A DNA stretch of 64,000 nt, from contig NZ_JAINRC010000008.1 in NCBI RefSeq assembly GCF_020400655.1, forward strand, positions 310,001 to 374,000. Direction: 5' to 3'. Both the position numbers and the translations under genes were made by a program. Of the stretch, positions 1-8,767 are shown one piece after another (the first letter of the stretch is position 1; every line of letters starts with the position of its first letter). Under the pieces are notes generated by a model. It ran no database searches, had not been told where the DNA came from, and saw only the letters and a list, made by a program, of their open reading frames with translations. The DNA comes from Streptomyces spinosus (GTDB taxonomy: Bacteria > Actinomycetota > Actinomycetes > Streptomycetales > Streptomycetaceae).

Positions 1-658
1 CATGGCCATCTCGGCGGTCGTGGCGGTGGGCGCCATCGGCGACACGCTGGTGGACAAGATCCGCGAGCGCGCCGAGAAGATCAAGATCGGTCCGGGCAAC
101 GACCCGGCGTCCGAGATGGGCCCGCTGATCACCAGGGCGCACCGCGACAAGGTGGCCTCGTACGTGCAGGGCGCCGCCGCCGAGGGCGCCGAGGTGGTGC
201 TCGACGGCACCGGCTACACCGTCGAGGGCTTCGAGGACGGCCACTGGATCGGCATCTCGCTGCTGGACAAGGTGCCGACCAGCGCGAAGGCGTACCAGGA
301 CGAGATCTTCGGCCCGGTGCTGTGCGTGCTGCGCGCCGAGACCTACGAGGAGGGCGTGGCGCTCATCAACGCCTCGCCGTTCGGCAACGGCACCGCGATC
401 TTCACCCGGGACGGCGGCGCCGCCCGTCGCTTCCAGCTGGAGATCGAGGCCGGCATGGTCGGCGTGAACGTGCCGATCCCCGTCCCGGTGGGCTACCACT
501 CCTTCGGCGGCTGGAAGGACTCGCTCTTCGGCGACCACCACATCTACGGCAACGACGGCACGCACTTCTACACCCGCGGCAAGGTCGTCACCACGCGCTG
601 GCCCGACCCGGCCGACGCCCCGGCGGGCGTGGACCTGGGCTTCCCGCGCAACCACTGA
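1..658 (+). CDS. mmsA: Methylmalonate-semialdehyde dehydrogenase (CoA-acylating), C-terminal part
   Basis: This is the C-terminal 218 residues of an aldehyde dehydrogenase superfamily enzyme; the gene enters from the left edge. The first full codon reads MAISAVVAVG, which in MmsA proteins directly follows the catalytic cysteine, so base 1 is probably the last base of that Cys codon. The stretch GPGNDPASEMGPLIT and the region around EIFGPVLCVLR are typical of this family, and the C-terminus with VPVPVGYHSFGGWKDS is characteristic of MmsA. The enzyme converts methylmalonate semialdehyde to propionyl-CoA (and malonate semialdehyde to acetyl-CoA) in valine and inositol catabolism, in the cytoplasm. 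The stop is followed by a strong hairpin. Family call is secure; the N-terminal half is outside the window. Confidence 0.93.
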   Translation, partial: MAISAVVAVGAIGDTLVDKIRERAEKIKIGPGNDPASEMGPLITRAHRDKVASYVQGAAAEGAEVVLDGTGYTVEGFEDGHWIGISLLDKVPTSAKAYQDEIFGPVLCVLRAETYEEGVALINASPFGNGTAIFTRDGGAARRFQLEIEAGMVGVNVPIPVPVGYHSFGGWKDSLFGDHHIYGNDGTHFYTRGKVVTTRWPDPADAPAGVDLGFPRNH

Positions 659-668
659 GCCACGGCAC

Positions 669-703
669 GGTGCCCCGCCCCCCGTGCGGGAGGGCGGGGC
701 ACC
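669..703. terminator. Bidirectional intrinsic terminator between mmsA and the lipoprotein gene
   Basis: A perfect 12-bp inverted repeat (GGTGCCCCGCCC / GGGCGGGGCACC) with an 11-nt loop lies between two convergent stop codons. There is no long T tract, as is common in high-GC actinobacteria. Confidence 0.75.
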
Positions 704-710
704 GGTGCGT

Positions 711-1541
711 TCAGCCCTGCCGGCTCTGCTGCTTCTCGATCACGTCGGTGAGGTCGGCGACGCGCCCGGCGGGCGGGGCCTTCACGGTGGCCGTCCTGCC
801 GAACTTGTCGAAGTCCATGCTGATGGTCATGGCGCCGATCTTCTCCCTCAGCCGCACCGGCAGGTCGTCGGAGCCGACCCACACGTCCATGGGGATCGAC
901 GTCGCGCCGGTCACCTTGCTCATGGGGCTGCCCTCGCCGTAGACGTCCTTGAGCTTGCCCATGTGCGCGCTGTCGATGACGCCGCGGTAGTGCGTGGTGC
1001 GCTTGCCGTTCACGGTCTGCGTGCCGAGGTTCTGGACGTCCTTGGCGTACTTCAGGCCCTTCATGGAGGCGGAGGGGCTGCCGTTGTCCCCGCTGAGGGC
1101 CTGGGCGCCCTTCTTCCCGAAGAGGACCGAGCCGTCGATCCTGATCCAGTCCTTGCCCTCGTACGGGCCGGAGGGGAAGCGGTCGACGTCGTAGTAGTAG
1201 ACGCCGTCGACGAACAGGACGTGCGTCGTGGGGGAGTGGTTCATGGCCTGCATGTTCGCGGCCTTGGTGTCCATCTCCACGTCGAAGGCGTACCCGCCGC
1301 CCCAGGAGTAGGTGCCCTTCATGGCGATCGGTCCGCCGGTGCCGGTGTCGGTCGTCATCCGGACCTCGGCCGAACCCAGCCGTTCCGTCCGGTCCGTCGC
1401 CCTGGTCAGCGCGGCCATCGCCTGGTCGGCCTCGTCGACCGCCTTGACGGCCGTCCTGGCGCTCTCCGTGCCGCACCCGGAGGCCGCCACCAGCGCCGCC
1501 GCCGTGAACGCCAGCCAGGCGGCGGTGTGCCTCTTCCTCAT
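711..1541 (-). CDS. Secreted lipoprotein, LppX/LprG-like fold likely
   Basis: A 276-residue protein with an N-terminal signal (MRKRH, then a hydrophobic stretch) ending in a lipobox with cysteine at about residue 23 (AASGCG), so it should be lipidated and anchored outside the membrane. The mature part has repeated short beta-rich segments such as VRMTTDTGTGGPIAMKGTYS and an MSMDFDKFGRTATV-like C-terminal strand, a pattern seen in actinobacterial LppX/LprG-related lipoproteins that bind or shuttle lipids. The fold is my inference. The ATG at 1541 is chosen because the signal peptide begins right there. The gene faces mmsA across a shared terminator and appears monocistronic. Confidence 0.8.
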   Translation of the reverse strand: MRKRHTAAWLAFTAAALVAASGCGTESARTAVKAVDEADQAMAALTRATDRTERLGSAEVRMTTDTGTGGPIAMKGTYSWGGGYAFDVEMDTKAANMQAMNHSPTTHVLFVDGVYYYDVDRFPSGPYEGKDWIRIDGSVLFGKKGAQALSGDNGSPSASMKGLKYAKDVQNLGTQTVNGKRTTHYRGVIDSAHMGKLKDVYGEGSPMSKVTGATSIPMDVWVGSDDLPVRLREKIGAMTISMDFDKFGRTATVKAPPAGRVADLTDVIEKQQSRQG

Positions 1542-1971
1542 GTCCCCACCCCAAACCGTGTGTCTGTCGTGCGGGGCGCACTCTATCCGCCGCCTCTGAC
1601 ATGAACGCGACCGGTTTCGCGGTCCGGATACCGGACGGCTGACATTTTTTTGAAACCTTGGCTGCGGTTCCCGTTCAGCCCGGACGAAACGGGTGGCGAA
1701 GGGGTTACGCCTAGATGACCTTCGAAAGCAAGGTCACATTGACTACAGGCTTGATGGATGCATCTATAGGGCGTCCCAGCCTGGGAAAGTGATGCGGCGC
1801 ACAGTCGTCCGGGGGTGCGGATTCCGAAGGTAAACGGCCATTGACGTGGTGGTTTTCGTCGGGGTTCGCTATGCAGCGCCGGGAGCGGACGAGACGAACG
1901 TACGACGATCCGCCGGAGGCGATAGCGCTCCCGACCCCCACCCAGCCGCTCACGTCGAACGGAACCGCCGT
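1542..1971. promoter_or_regulatory. Divergent intergenic region, no gene seen
   Basis: This 430-bp gap separates the start codons of the lipoprotein (minus) and the permease (plus), so it must hold two divergent promoters. It contains AT-richer stretches (about 1640-1660 and 1720-1770) than the surrounding DNA. I see no convincing reading frame, riboswitch or long palindrome in it. Confidence 0.4.
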
Positions 1972-3363
1972 ATGACCGACACGCTCCAGAAGTCCGTGGT
2001 AGACACCGCGACGGCCCCCGCACCCGGGCTGAAGCGTTCGATCGGTGTCGTCGGCGGCACGCTGCTGACGCTGTCGTGCGTCACGCCCGCCTCCACGCTC
2101 TTCGTCGTCGTCCCCGACCTGTTCGGTTCCCTCGGCACCGCCACCGCTCTGACGATCGCCATCGGCTCGCTCCTCTGTATCGCCGTGGCGTTCTGCTACT
2201 CCGAACTGGGCACCCTGATCCCCAGCGCCGGCGGCGAGTACGCCATGGTCTCCACGATGGCCGGACGGCTCGCGGGCTGGCTCGTCTTCGTGCTCTCCCT
2301 GCTGGTCGTGATGATCGTGCCCCCGGTGATCGCCATGGGCACCGCGGACTACCTCGCCCCCATCGTCCACCTCGACCCGTCCATGACGGGCGCCGGAGTG
2401 ATGCTGCTGGCCACCCTCGCCGGCCTGCTGGACCTGCGCGCCAACGCCTGGATCACCGGCATCTTCCTCGTCCTTGAGGTCATCGCCGCCGGGGTCGTCG
2501 CCCTGCTGGGCTTCTCGCACAGCCACCGCGGGGTGGGCAGCCTGGTCTCGATGCAGGTGGCCGGCGCGCACGGCCACACCGACACCGTGACGGCCATGCT
2601 GGTGGTCTCCGGCCTCGCCATCGCCCTCTTCGTCACCCAGGGCTTCTCCACCGCCGTCTACCTCTCCGAGGAACTGGAGAACCCGCGCCGCAACGTCGCC
2701 CGGACGGTCCTGGCCACCCTCGCCATCTCCACCGTGGTCATCCTGGTGCCGGTCGCCGCCATCACCATGGGCGCCTCCGACCTCCAGCAGCTGACCGGCG
2801 GAGACATCAGCTCCATGGTCACCGCCTGGTCCAACTCCGCGGTCGGCACCTTCGTCAGCCTGTGCGTGGCCCTCGCGATCATCAACGCGGGCATCGTCAT
2901 GGTCATCCAGAACTCCCGCGTCCTGTTCGCCTCGGCCCGCGACAAGGCCTGGCCCGGCCCGGTCAACACCGTCTTCTCCAAGCTCGGCCGCTTCGGCTCC
3001 CCCTGGGTCGCCACCCTCGCGGTCGGCGTCCCCGGCGCGGTGCTCTGCTTCGTCAACCTCGACACCCTGTACGGCGTCACCGGCGTCTCGGTGACCGGCA
3101 TGTACCTGCTCGTCGCGATCGCCGCCCTGCTCGCCCGCCGCGGCTCCCACAAGCACACCCCCGCCTGGCGGATGCCGCTGTGGCCCGCGATGCCGGTCCT
3201 GCTCATCGCCGTCCTGGCCTACATCCTGACCCAGCAGGAGACGGGCTACCTCCTGTGGACCGGCGGCATCACCGCCGCGGCCACCCTCTACTGGGCCCTG
3301 TACCTGCGCCCGCGCCGCGACACCCACTGGCTGGTGTCGATCCCGGAGGACGCGCAGGCCTGA
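1972..3363 (+). CDS. APC-family amino-acid permease
   Basis: A 463-residue polytopic membrane protein with about twelve hydrophobic segments. The N-terminus (LKRSIGVVGGTLLTLSCVTPAS) is the typical first helix of amino acid/polyamine/organocation (APC) transporters, and the second-helix region with YSELGTLIPSAGGEYA matches the conserved APC signature. It should import an amino acid or amine by proton symport or exchange; the substrate cannot be read from sequence. The start chosen is the ATG of MTDTLQ; the same frame is open further upstream, but that extension is charged, repetitive and lacks transporter similarity. The gene stands alone, 146 bp before the hydrolase/ABC gene. Confidence 0.88.
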   Translation: MTDTLQKSVVDTATAPAPGLKRSIGVVGGTLLTLSCVTPASTLFVVVPDLFGSLGTATALTIAIGSLLCIAVAFCYSELGTLIPSAGGEYAMVSTMAGRLAGWLVFVLSLLVVMIVPPVIAMGTADYLAPIVHLDPSMTGAGVMLLATLAGLLDLRANAWITGIFLVLEVIAAGVVALLGFSHSHRGVGSLVSMQVAGAHGHTDTVTAMLVVSGLAIALFVTQGFSTAVYLSEELENPRRNVARTVLATLAISTVVILVPVAAITMGASDLQQLTGGDISSMVTAWSNSAVGTFVSLCVALAIINAGIVMVIQNSRVLFASARDKAWPGPVNTVFSKLGRFGSPWVATLAVGVPGAVLCFVNLDTLYGVTGVSVTGMYLLVAIAALLARRGSHKHTPAWRMPLWPAMPVLLIAVLAYILTQQETGYLLWTGGITAAATLYWALYLRPRRDTHWLVSIPEDAQA

Positions 3364-3509
3364 CCGCACGCACCGAAGACCGCGGCGGCCCGGCCGCCGC
3401 GCGTACCACGGTCGCGGTAGGAGACGGCGGACCCGTACTCCCCGGGGAGGGGCCGCCCCTCAACCCCAGGTCGGCAGCGATCGCCGGGACCGCCCCGTAC
3501 CGTTGACGC

Positions 3510-6161
3510 ATGGATCTTCGACTGTCCGCCCTGCGCGGCCTGCCGCGACGGCCCCGCCGGCTCCTGGCCGCCGGGGCCGCCGTCGTGGTGCTCGCCGGCG
3601 CCGGGACCTGGACGGCGGCCGTCGCCTCCGACGACCCGCGGGCCGTGCGCCGCAGCGACCGGGTCATGGCGGTCGACGGGGTGCGCCTGGACACCTCGTA
3701 CTTCACCCCGGCCGGTTCCGGCCGGCACCCCGCCGTCCTGCTCGCGCACGGCTTCGGCGGCAGCAAGGACGGCATGCGCCGGCAGGCCGAGGACCTCGCC
3801 CGCGACGGGTACGCGGTGCTGACCTGGTCCGCGCGCGGTTTCGGCGGCTCGACCGGGAAGATCGGCCTCAACGACCCCAAGGGCGAGGTCGCCGACGTCT
3901 CCCGGCTCGTCGACTGGCTCGCCCGGCAGCCCCAGGTGCGGCTCGACAAGCCGGGCGACCCGCGCGTCGGCGTGGCCGGCGGCTCCTACGGCGGCGCGGT
4001 CTCCCTGCTCGCCGCCGGGTACGACCACCGGGTCGACGCCATCGCCCCGGCCATCACCTACTGGAACCTCGCGGACGCCCTGTTCCCGAACGACGTGTTC
4101 AAGAAGCTGTGGGCCGGCGTCTTCGTCAACACCGGCGGGGGCTGCGCGAGGTTCCAGCCCGCGCTGTGCCGGATGTACGAGCGGGTCGCCGAGTCCGGCA
4201 CCCCGGACCCGGCCGCCCGGAAGCTGCTGGAGGAACGCTCACCGTCCGCCGTCGGCGACCGCGTCAAGGTGCCCACGCTGCTGGTCCAGGGGCAGACGGA
4301 CTCCCTGTTTCCCCTCGGCCAGGCCGACGCCGCCGCCAAGGCGATCCGCGCGAACGGCGCCCCCGTGGACGTCGACTGGATCGCCGGCGGGCACGACGGC
4401 GGCGACATGGAGACGAGCCGGGTCGAGACACGCGTGCGTGCCTGGTTCGACCGGTACCTCAAGGGCGACAAGGGCGTCGACACCGGCCCGGCCTTCCGGA
4501 TCACCCGCACCGGCGGCGTCGACTCCACCGACGGCACCGCCCAGCTGCGCGGCGCGAGCGCCGCCGCCTATCCGGGGCTGCGCGACCATCCGCGCCCCAT
4601 GCCCCTCACCGGCGGCACGCAGCGCGTCGCGAGCCCGGCCGGGGCCAGCCCGCCGGCCGTCTCCGCGCTGCCCGGCCTCGGCGGCTCCGGCGGCCTCGCC
4701 GAGCTCTCCGCGCTCGGCGTCGGCGTCTCCCTGGACTTCCCCGGCCAGTACGCCCGGTTCGACTCCGCGCCCCTCACCCGCGACCTGCGCGTCACCGGCA
4801 CCCCGACCGCCACCGTGCACATCACCTCCACCCGCGACGACGCCGTCCTGTTCGGCAAGGTCTACGACGTCGGCCCCGACGGAAAGCGGCAGGTGCTGCC
4901 CGCCCGGCTCGTCGCCCCCTTCCGGGTGACCGGCGCCAAGGCGGGCAAGGACGTCACCGTCACGCTCCCGGCGATCGACCACGAGGTGCAGAAGGGCCAC
5001 CGGCTCCGCCTCGTCCTCGCCTCCACCGACCTCGGCTACGCCTCCCCGGCCGCCTCGGCCACCTACACCGTCTCCCTGAAGGGGGACCTGAGCGTGCCGA
5101 CGGCACCCTCCGTCACCACCGCGGCCGCGCCCCTGCCGGCCTGGGTCTGGTGGCTGCCCGCGGCCGGCGCGGCCGCCGCCCTCGCCCTGCTGCTCACCAC
5201 CCGCCGCCGGACGTCCGCCCCCGCGCCCGACCCCGGGCTGGCCGAAGTCCCGCTGGTGATCACCGGCCTGAGCAAGCGGTACGCCGGTTCCACCGACCGG
5301 TACGCCGTCCGTGACCTCTCCTTCCGCGTGGAGAAGGGCCAGGTCCTCGGCCTGCTCGGACCGAACGGCGCGGGCAAGACCACCACCCTGCGCATGCTGA
5401 TGGGCCTCATCCGGCCGGACGCCGGCGAGATCCGCGTCTTCGGCCACACCATCCGGCCCGGCGCGTCCGTGCTCTCCCGCGTCGGCGCGTTCGTCGAGGG
5501 CGCCGGTTTCCTGCCCCACCTGTCCGGCCGGGAGAACCTGGAGCTGTACTGGCGGGCCACCGGCCGTCCGCCCGAGGACGCCCACCTGGACGAGGCCCTG
5601 GAGATCGCCGGGCTCGGCGACGCGCTCGCCCGCGCGGTCCGCACGTACTCGCAGGGCATGCGGCAGCGCCTCGCCATCGCGCAGGCCATGCTGGGCCTGC
5701 CCGACCTGCTCATCCTCGACGAGCCCACCAACGGCCTCGACCCGCCCCAGATCCGCGAGATGCGCGAGGTGATGATCCGCTACGCGGCCGGCGGCCGTAC
5801 GGTGATCGTCTCCAGCCACCTCCTCGCCGAGGTGGAGCAGTCCTGCACCCACCTGGTGGTGATGGACCGCGGCCGGCTGGTGCAGGCGGGCCCGGTCCGG
5901 GACATCGTCGGCTCCGGCGACACGCTGCTGGTCGGCACCGCCGTACCGGTGCCGGAGCCGGTGGTGGAGAAGGTCGGCGCGCTGGACGGCGTCGCCTCCG
6001 CCGTGCGCACCGACGACGGGCTGCTGATCCGGCTGGAACCCGGCGGCACCGCCGAGCGGCTCGTCGTGGAGCTGGTGCGGCTGGAGGTGCCGGTCGCCTC
6101 CGTGGGCCCGCACCGGCGCCTGGAAGACGCCTTCCTCACCCTGATCGGAGGTTCCGCATGA
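3510..6161 (+). CDS. Fusion of secreted alpha/beta hydrolase (S15/CocE-type) and ABC transporter ATPase
   Basis: An 883-residue two-part protein. Residues about 18-41 are a membrane anchor. Residues about 55-535 form an X-Pro dipeptidyl-peptidase/CocE-like hydrolase: oxyanion HGFGG near 80, nucleophile motif GGSYGG with Ser159, a likely catalytic His in GGHDGG, then the beta-sandwich domain typical of S15 enzymes. A second membrane segment lies near 545-565, followed by a complete ABC ATPase: Walker A GPNGAGKTT near 617, signature YSQGMRQR, Walker B LLILDEP and the H-loop SSHLL. The predicted topology is hydrolase outside, ATPase inside. It overlaps the permease gene by ATGA, so the two should form one exporter. 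Substrate and hydrolytic reaction are unknown; coupling of export to processing is inference. Confidence 0.88.
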   Translation: MDLRLSALRGLPRRPRRLLAAGAAVVVLAGAGTWTAAVASDDPRAVRRSDRVMAVDGVRLDTSYFTPAGSGRHPAVLLAHGFGGSKDGMRRQAEDLARDGYAVLTWSARGFGGSTGKIGLNDPKGEVADVSRLVDWLARQPQVRLDKPGDPRVGVAGGSYGGAVSLLAAGYDHRVDAIAPAITYWNLADALFPNDVFKKLWAGVFVNTGGGCARFQPALCRMYERVAESGTPDPAARKLLEERSPSAVGDRVKVPTLLVQGQTDSLFPLGQADAAAKAIRANGAPVDVDWIAGGHDGGDMETSRVETRVRAWFDRYLKGDKGVDTGPAFRITRTGGVDSTDGTAQLRGASAAAYPGLRDHPRPMPLTGGTQRVASPAGASPPAVSALPGLGGSGGLAELSALGVGVSLDFPGQYARFDSAPLTRDLRVTGTPTATVHITSTRDDAVLFGKVYDVGPDGKRQVLPARLVAPFRVTGAKAGKDVTVTLPAIDHEVQKGHRLRLVLASTDLGYASPAASATYTVSLKGDLSVPTAPSVTTAAAPLPAWVWWLPAAGAAAALALLLTTRRRTSAPAPDPGLAEVPLVITGLSKRYAGSTDRYAVRDLSFRVEKGQVLGLLGPNGAGKTTTLRMLMGLIRPDAGEIRVFGHTIRPGASVLSRVGAFVEGAGFLPHLSGRENLELYWRATGRPPEDAHLDEALEIAGLGDALARAVRTYSQGMRQRLAIAQAMLGLPDLLILDEPTNGLDPPQIREMREVMIRYAAGGRTVIVSSHLLAEVEQSCTHLVVMDRGRLVQAGPVRDIVGSGDTLLVGTAVPVPEPVVEKVGALDGVASAVRTDDGLLIRLEPGGTAERLVVELVRLEVPVASVGPHRRLEDAFLTLIGGSA

Positions 6162-7012
6162 GCACGCTCACCGAGGTCGCCTCCGGCTATCAGGCGGGGC
6201 GCACCCTGCCGCTGCGGGTCGAGCTGGTCCGCCAGCTCAAGCGGCGCCGCACGCTGGCCATGGGCGCCGTCCTGGCCGTACTGCCGTTCGTGCTGCTGAT
6301 CGCCTTCGCGATCGGCGGCGACCCGGGCGGCCGCAACAACCAGGTCACCCTGATGGACACGGCCACCGCCTCCGGCGCCAACTTCGCCGCCGTGAACCTG
6401 TTCGTCTCGGCGGGCTTCCTGCTGGTGATCCCGGTCGCCCTGTTCTGCGGGGACACCGTCGCCTCGGAGGCGAGCTGGTCCTCGCTGCGCTACCTGCTCG
6501 CCGCGCCGGTGCCCCGGGCCCGGCTGCTGTGGTCCAAGCTCGTGGTCGCGCTCGGCATGAGCCTCGCCGCGATGGTGCTGCTGCCGCTCGTGGCGCTCGC
6601 CGCCGGCACGGCCGCCTACGGCTGGGGGCCGCTTCAGATACCGACCGGCGGCGCGCTGGAGGCGGGTACGGCGGTCCAGCGGCTCCTGGTGGCCGTGGCG
6701 TACGTCTTCGTGTCCCAGCTGGTCACCGCCGGGCTGGCGTTCTGGCTGTCCACCAGGACGGACGCCCCGCTCGGCGCCGTCGGCGGCGCGGTCGGCCTGA
6801 CCATCGTGGGCAACGTCCTGGACGCCGTCACGGCCCTCGGCCACTGGCGTGACTTCCTGCCCGCGCACTGGCAGTTCGCGTGGGCCGACGCCGTCCAGCC
6901 CCGCCCCGAGTGGTCCGGCATGATCCAGGGCACCGCCCTGTCCGTAACGTACGCCCTGGTGCTGTTCGCGCTGGCCTTCCGGGGTTTCGCCCGCAAGGAC
7001 GTCGTCTCCTAG
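6158..7012 (+). CDS. ABC transporter permease (ABC-2 type)
   Basis: A 284-residue protein with about six hydrophobic segments and the layout of ABC-2/DrrB-like permeases: a cytoplasmic N-terminus, a first helix after RRRTLAMGAVLAVLPFVLL, and a conserved stretch EASWSSLRYLLAAPVPRARLL that couples to the ATPase. The start codon overlaps the stop of the hydrolase/ATPase fusion (ATGA), which shows translational coupling and identifies the pair as one transporter. It probably exports a lipid-like or peptide substrate; nothing in the sequence fixes which. Confidence 0.87.
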   Translation: MSTLTEVASGYQAGRTLPLRVELVRQLKRRRTLAMGAVLAVLPFVLLIAFAIGGDPGGRNNQVTLMDTATASGANFAAVNLFVSAGFLLVIPVALFCGDTVASEASWSSLRYLLAAPVPRARLLWSKLVVALGMSLAAMVLLPLVALAAGTAAYGWGPLQIPTGGALEAGTAVQRLLVAVAYVFVSQLVTAGLAFWLSTRTDAPLGAVGGAVGLTIVGNVLDAVTALGHWRDFLPAHWQFAWADAVQPRPEWSGMIQGTALSVTYALVLFALAFRGFARKDVVS

Positions 7013-7170
7013 GTCACCGGCACGTCACCCACCGGTCACGGCGGGCCGCCGTCGTGGCCGGTTCGAGATCCATCCGCAACTCCCCGGTACGCACGTTCCG
7101 GGCCCCCGCCCCGTCACAGTCGGCAGCGGACGCACACGTCCGGTGCCGACAGGCCGACGGGGAGGACGCG

Positions 7171-8661
7171 ATGGACCGGTACGGGGACCGACGGGGATGG
7201 CGGGCACGGCGGGCGCTGCTCGCGCTCACGGCCGCGGGCGGACTGCTGCTGACGGCGTGCAGCGCGGGCGGCGCCGCGCGGACGGGCGACGACAAGGCCC
7301 GCGCCGGCGGGTCCGGCCTGGTCCGCCAGGACGCGGGCGGCCGGCTGTCCACGTTCGCGCTGGACGTCGACACCGCCTCCTACACCTACGCCCGCCGCGC
7401 CCTCGCCGAAGGCCGCAGGCCCGATCCGCGGACCGTGCGGCCCGAGGAGTTCGTCAACAGCTTCCGCCAGGACTACCGGCGGCCCGACGGCAACGGCTTC
7501 ACGGTCACCGTCGACGGCGCCCGCACCGGCGAACCGGACTGGTCCCTGGTCCGCGTCGGCCTCGCCACCCGGCCCGCCGCGCCGGACGCGCACCGCCCGC
7601 CCGCCGCGCTCACCTTCGTCATCGACACCTCCGGCTCCATGGGCGAACCCGGCCGCCTGGACCTTGCCCGGCACGCCCTGACCACCCTGGCGGACCGGCT
7701 GCGCGACGACGACTCCGTCGCCCTCGTCACCTTCAGCGAGGACGCCGAGACCGTGCTGCCGATGACCCGGCTCGGCGGCCACCGCGGCACGGTACGAGAC
7801 GCCATCGACAGCCTGGAGCCGCGGAACTCCACCAACCTCGGCGCGGGCGTCGAGGAGGGCTACGCCACCGCCGTGGAGGGCGCCCGCGAGAAAGCCACCA
7901 ACCGGGTCGTGCTCGTCTCCGACGCCCTCGCCAACACCGGCGAGACCGACGCGGACGCGATCCTCCGCCGGATCGGCGACGCCCGCCGCGAACACGGCAT
8001 CACCCTCTTCGGGGTCGGTGTCGGCAGCACCTACGGCGACTCCCTCATGGAACGCCTCGCCGACCGGGGCGACGGCCACACCGTGTACGTCTCCGACCCC
8101 GGCGAGGCCGACAAGGTCTTCGCCGGTCAGCTCCCGAGGAACATCGAGCTGACCGCCCGGGACGCCAAGGCCCAGGTCGCCTTCGACCCGCACACCGTCA
8201 CCGCCTTCCGCCTCATCGGCTACGACGACCGCAGGGTCGCCGACCGGGACTTCCGCGACGACCGGGTCGACGGCGGCGAGGTCGGCCCCGGACACACCGT
8301 CACCGCCCTGTACGCCGTCCACACCCGGCACGGCGCCCGCGGTCACCTCGCCACCGCCACCGTCCGCTGGCTCGACCCGGGGACCCGCGACCCGCACGAG
8401 GCGTCGGGCGGCCTGGAGACCGGGGCCCTGGCCGGCTCGGTCTGGCGGGCGAGCCCGCGCTTCCAGGTCACCGCGGTCGCGGCGTACTTCGCCGACGCCC
8501 TGCGCACCGGCTCCGCGGACCGCCCCGCCCTCCCCGGCGCCCCCGGTCTGGCCGGCCTCGCCCGCAGGGCCGCCGGGCTGGCCGCCACCACCGAGGACGC
8601 CGACGTGCGCGGCCTCGCCGACGCCATCCGCCAGGCCGGCGGCACCGAGCCCGCGGAGTGA
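7171..8661 (+). CDS. von Willebrand factor A domain lipoprotein (YfbK-like)
   Basis: A 496-residue lipoprotein. The signal peptide ends in a lipobox with Cys30 (LLTAC). A YfbK-type N-terminal segment (FALDVDTASYTYARRAL, PEEFVNSF) precedes a von Willebrand A domain with a clear metal-ion MIDAS motif DTSGS near residues 152-156, followed by a C-terminal YfbK-type domain. Such proteins are thought to bind partners through a metal ion on the outer face of the membrane; the exact role is unknown. The ATG at 7171 is preferred because it directly precedes the signal peptide and follows a GGGGAGG ribosome-binding site; the frame is open further upstream but that part is not signal-like. Confidence 0.85.
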   Translation: MDRYGDRRGWRARRALLALTAAGGLLLTACSAGGAARTGDDKARAGGSGLVRQDAGGRLSTFALDVDTASYTYARRALAEGRRPDPRTVRPEEFVNSFRQDYRRPDGNGFTVTVDGARTGEPDWSLVRVGLATRPAAPDAHRPPAALTFVIDTSGSMGEPGRLDLARHALTTLADRLRDDDSVALVTFSEDAETVLPMTRLGGHRGTVRDAIDSLEPRNSTNLGAGVEEGYATAVEGAREKATNRVVLVSDALANTGETDADAILRRIGDARREHGITLFGVGVGSTYGDSLMERLADRGDGHTVYVSDPGEADKVFAGQLPRNIELTARDAKAQVAFDPHTVTAFRLIGYDDRRVADRDFRDDRVDGGEVGPGHTVTALYAVHTRHGARGHLATATVRWLDPGTRDPHEASGGLETGALAGSVWRASPRFQVTAVAAYFADALRTGSADRPALPGAPGLAGLARRAAGLAATTEDADVRGLADAIRQAGGTEPAE

Positions 8662-8688
8662 AACGCCGAGCGAGTCCCGCGGGCCCCG

Positions 8689-8716
8689 TTGACCTTTTCT
8701 TACTTATGAGTAAGTT
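8689..8716 (+). promoter_or_regulatory. Probable promoter with overlapping palindromic operator for the acyl-CoA synthetase gene
   Basis: TTGACC (8689-8694) and TAAGTT (8711-8716) are 16 bp apart, a plausible -35/-10 pair. Between and overlapping them is the inverted repeat CTTACT-TATG-AGTAAG (8699-8714). Similar TTACT/AGTAA palindromes are common TetR-family operators in actinobacteria, so repression by a TetR-type acyl-CoA sensor is a reasonable inference; no such regulator is encoded next to it. Confidence 0.5.
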
Positions 8717-8767
8717 GGCCTTCCGGCAATGACCTTGGGCAGGCCACGACCGTCACCGGGAGCCGTC

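Noticed and set aside
1583..2023. 146-codon minus-strand frame upstream of the permease
   Set aside because: Arg/Ser-rich, no start signals, and overlaps the divergent promoter region and permease start.
4239..6113. 624-codon antisense frame over the hydrolase/ABC fusion
   Set aside because: Same mirror effect; the plus strand carries complete ABC and hydrolase motifs.
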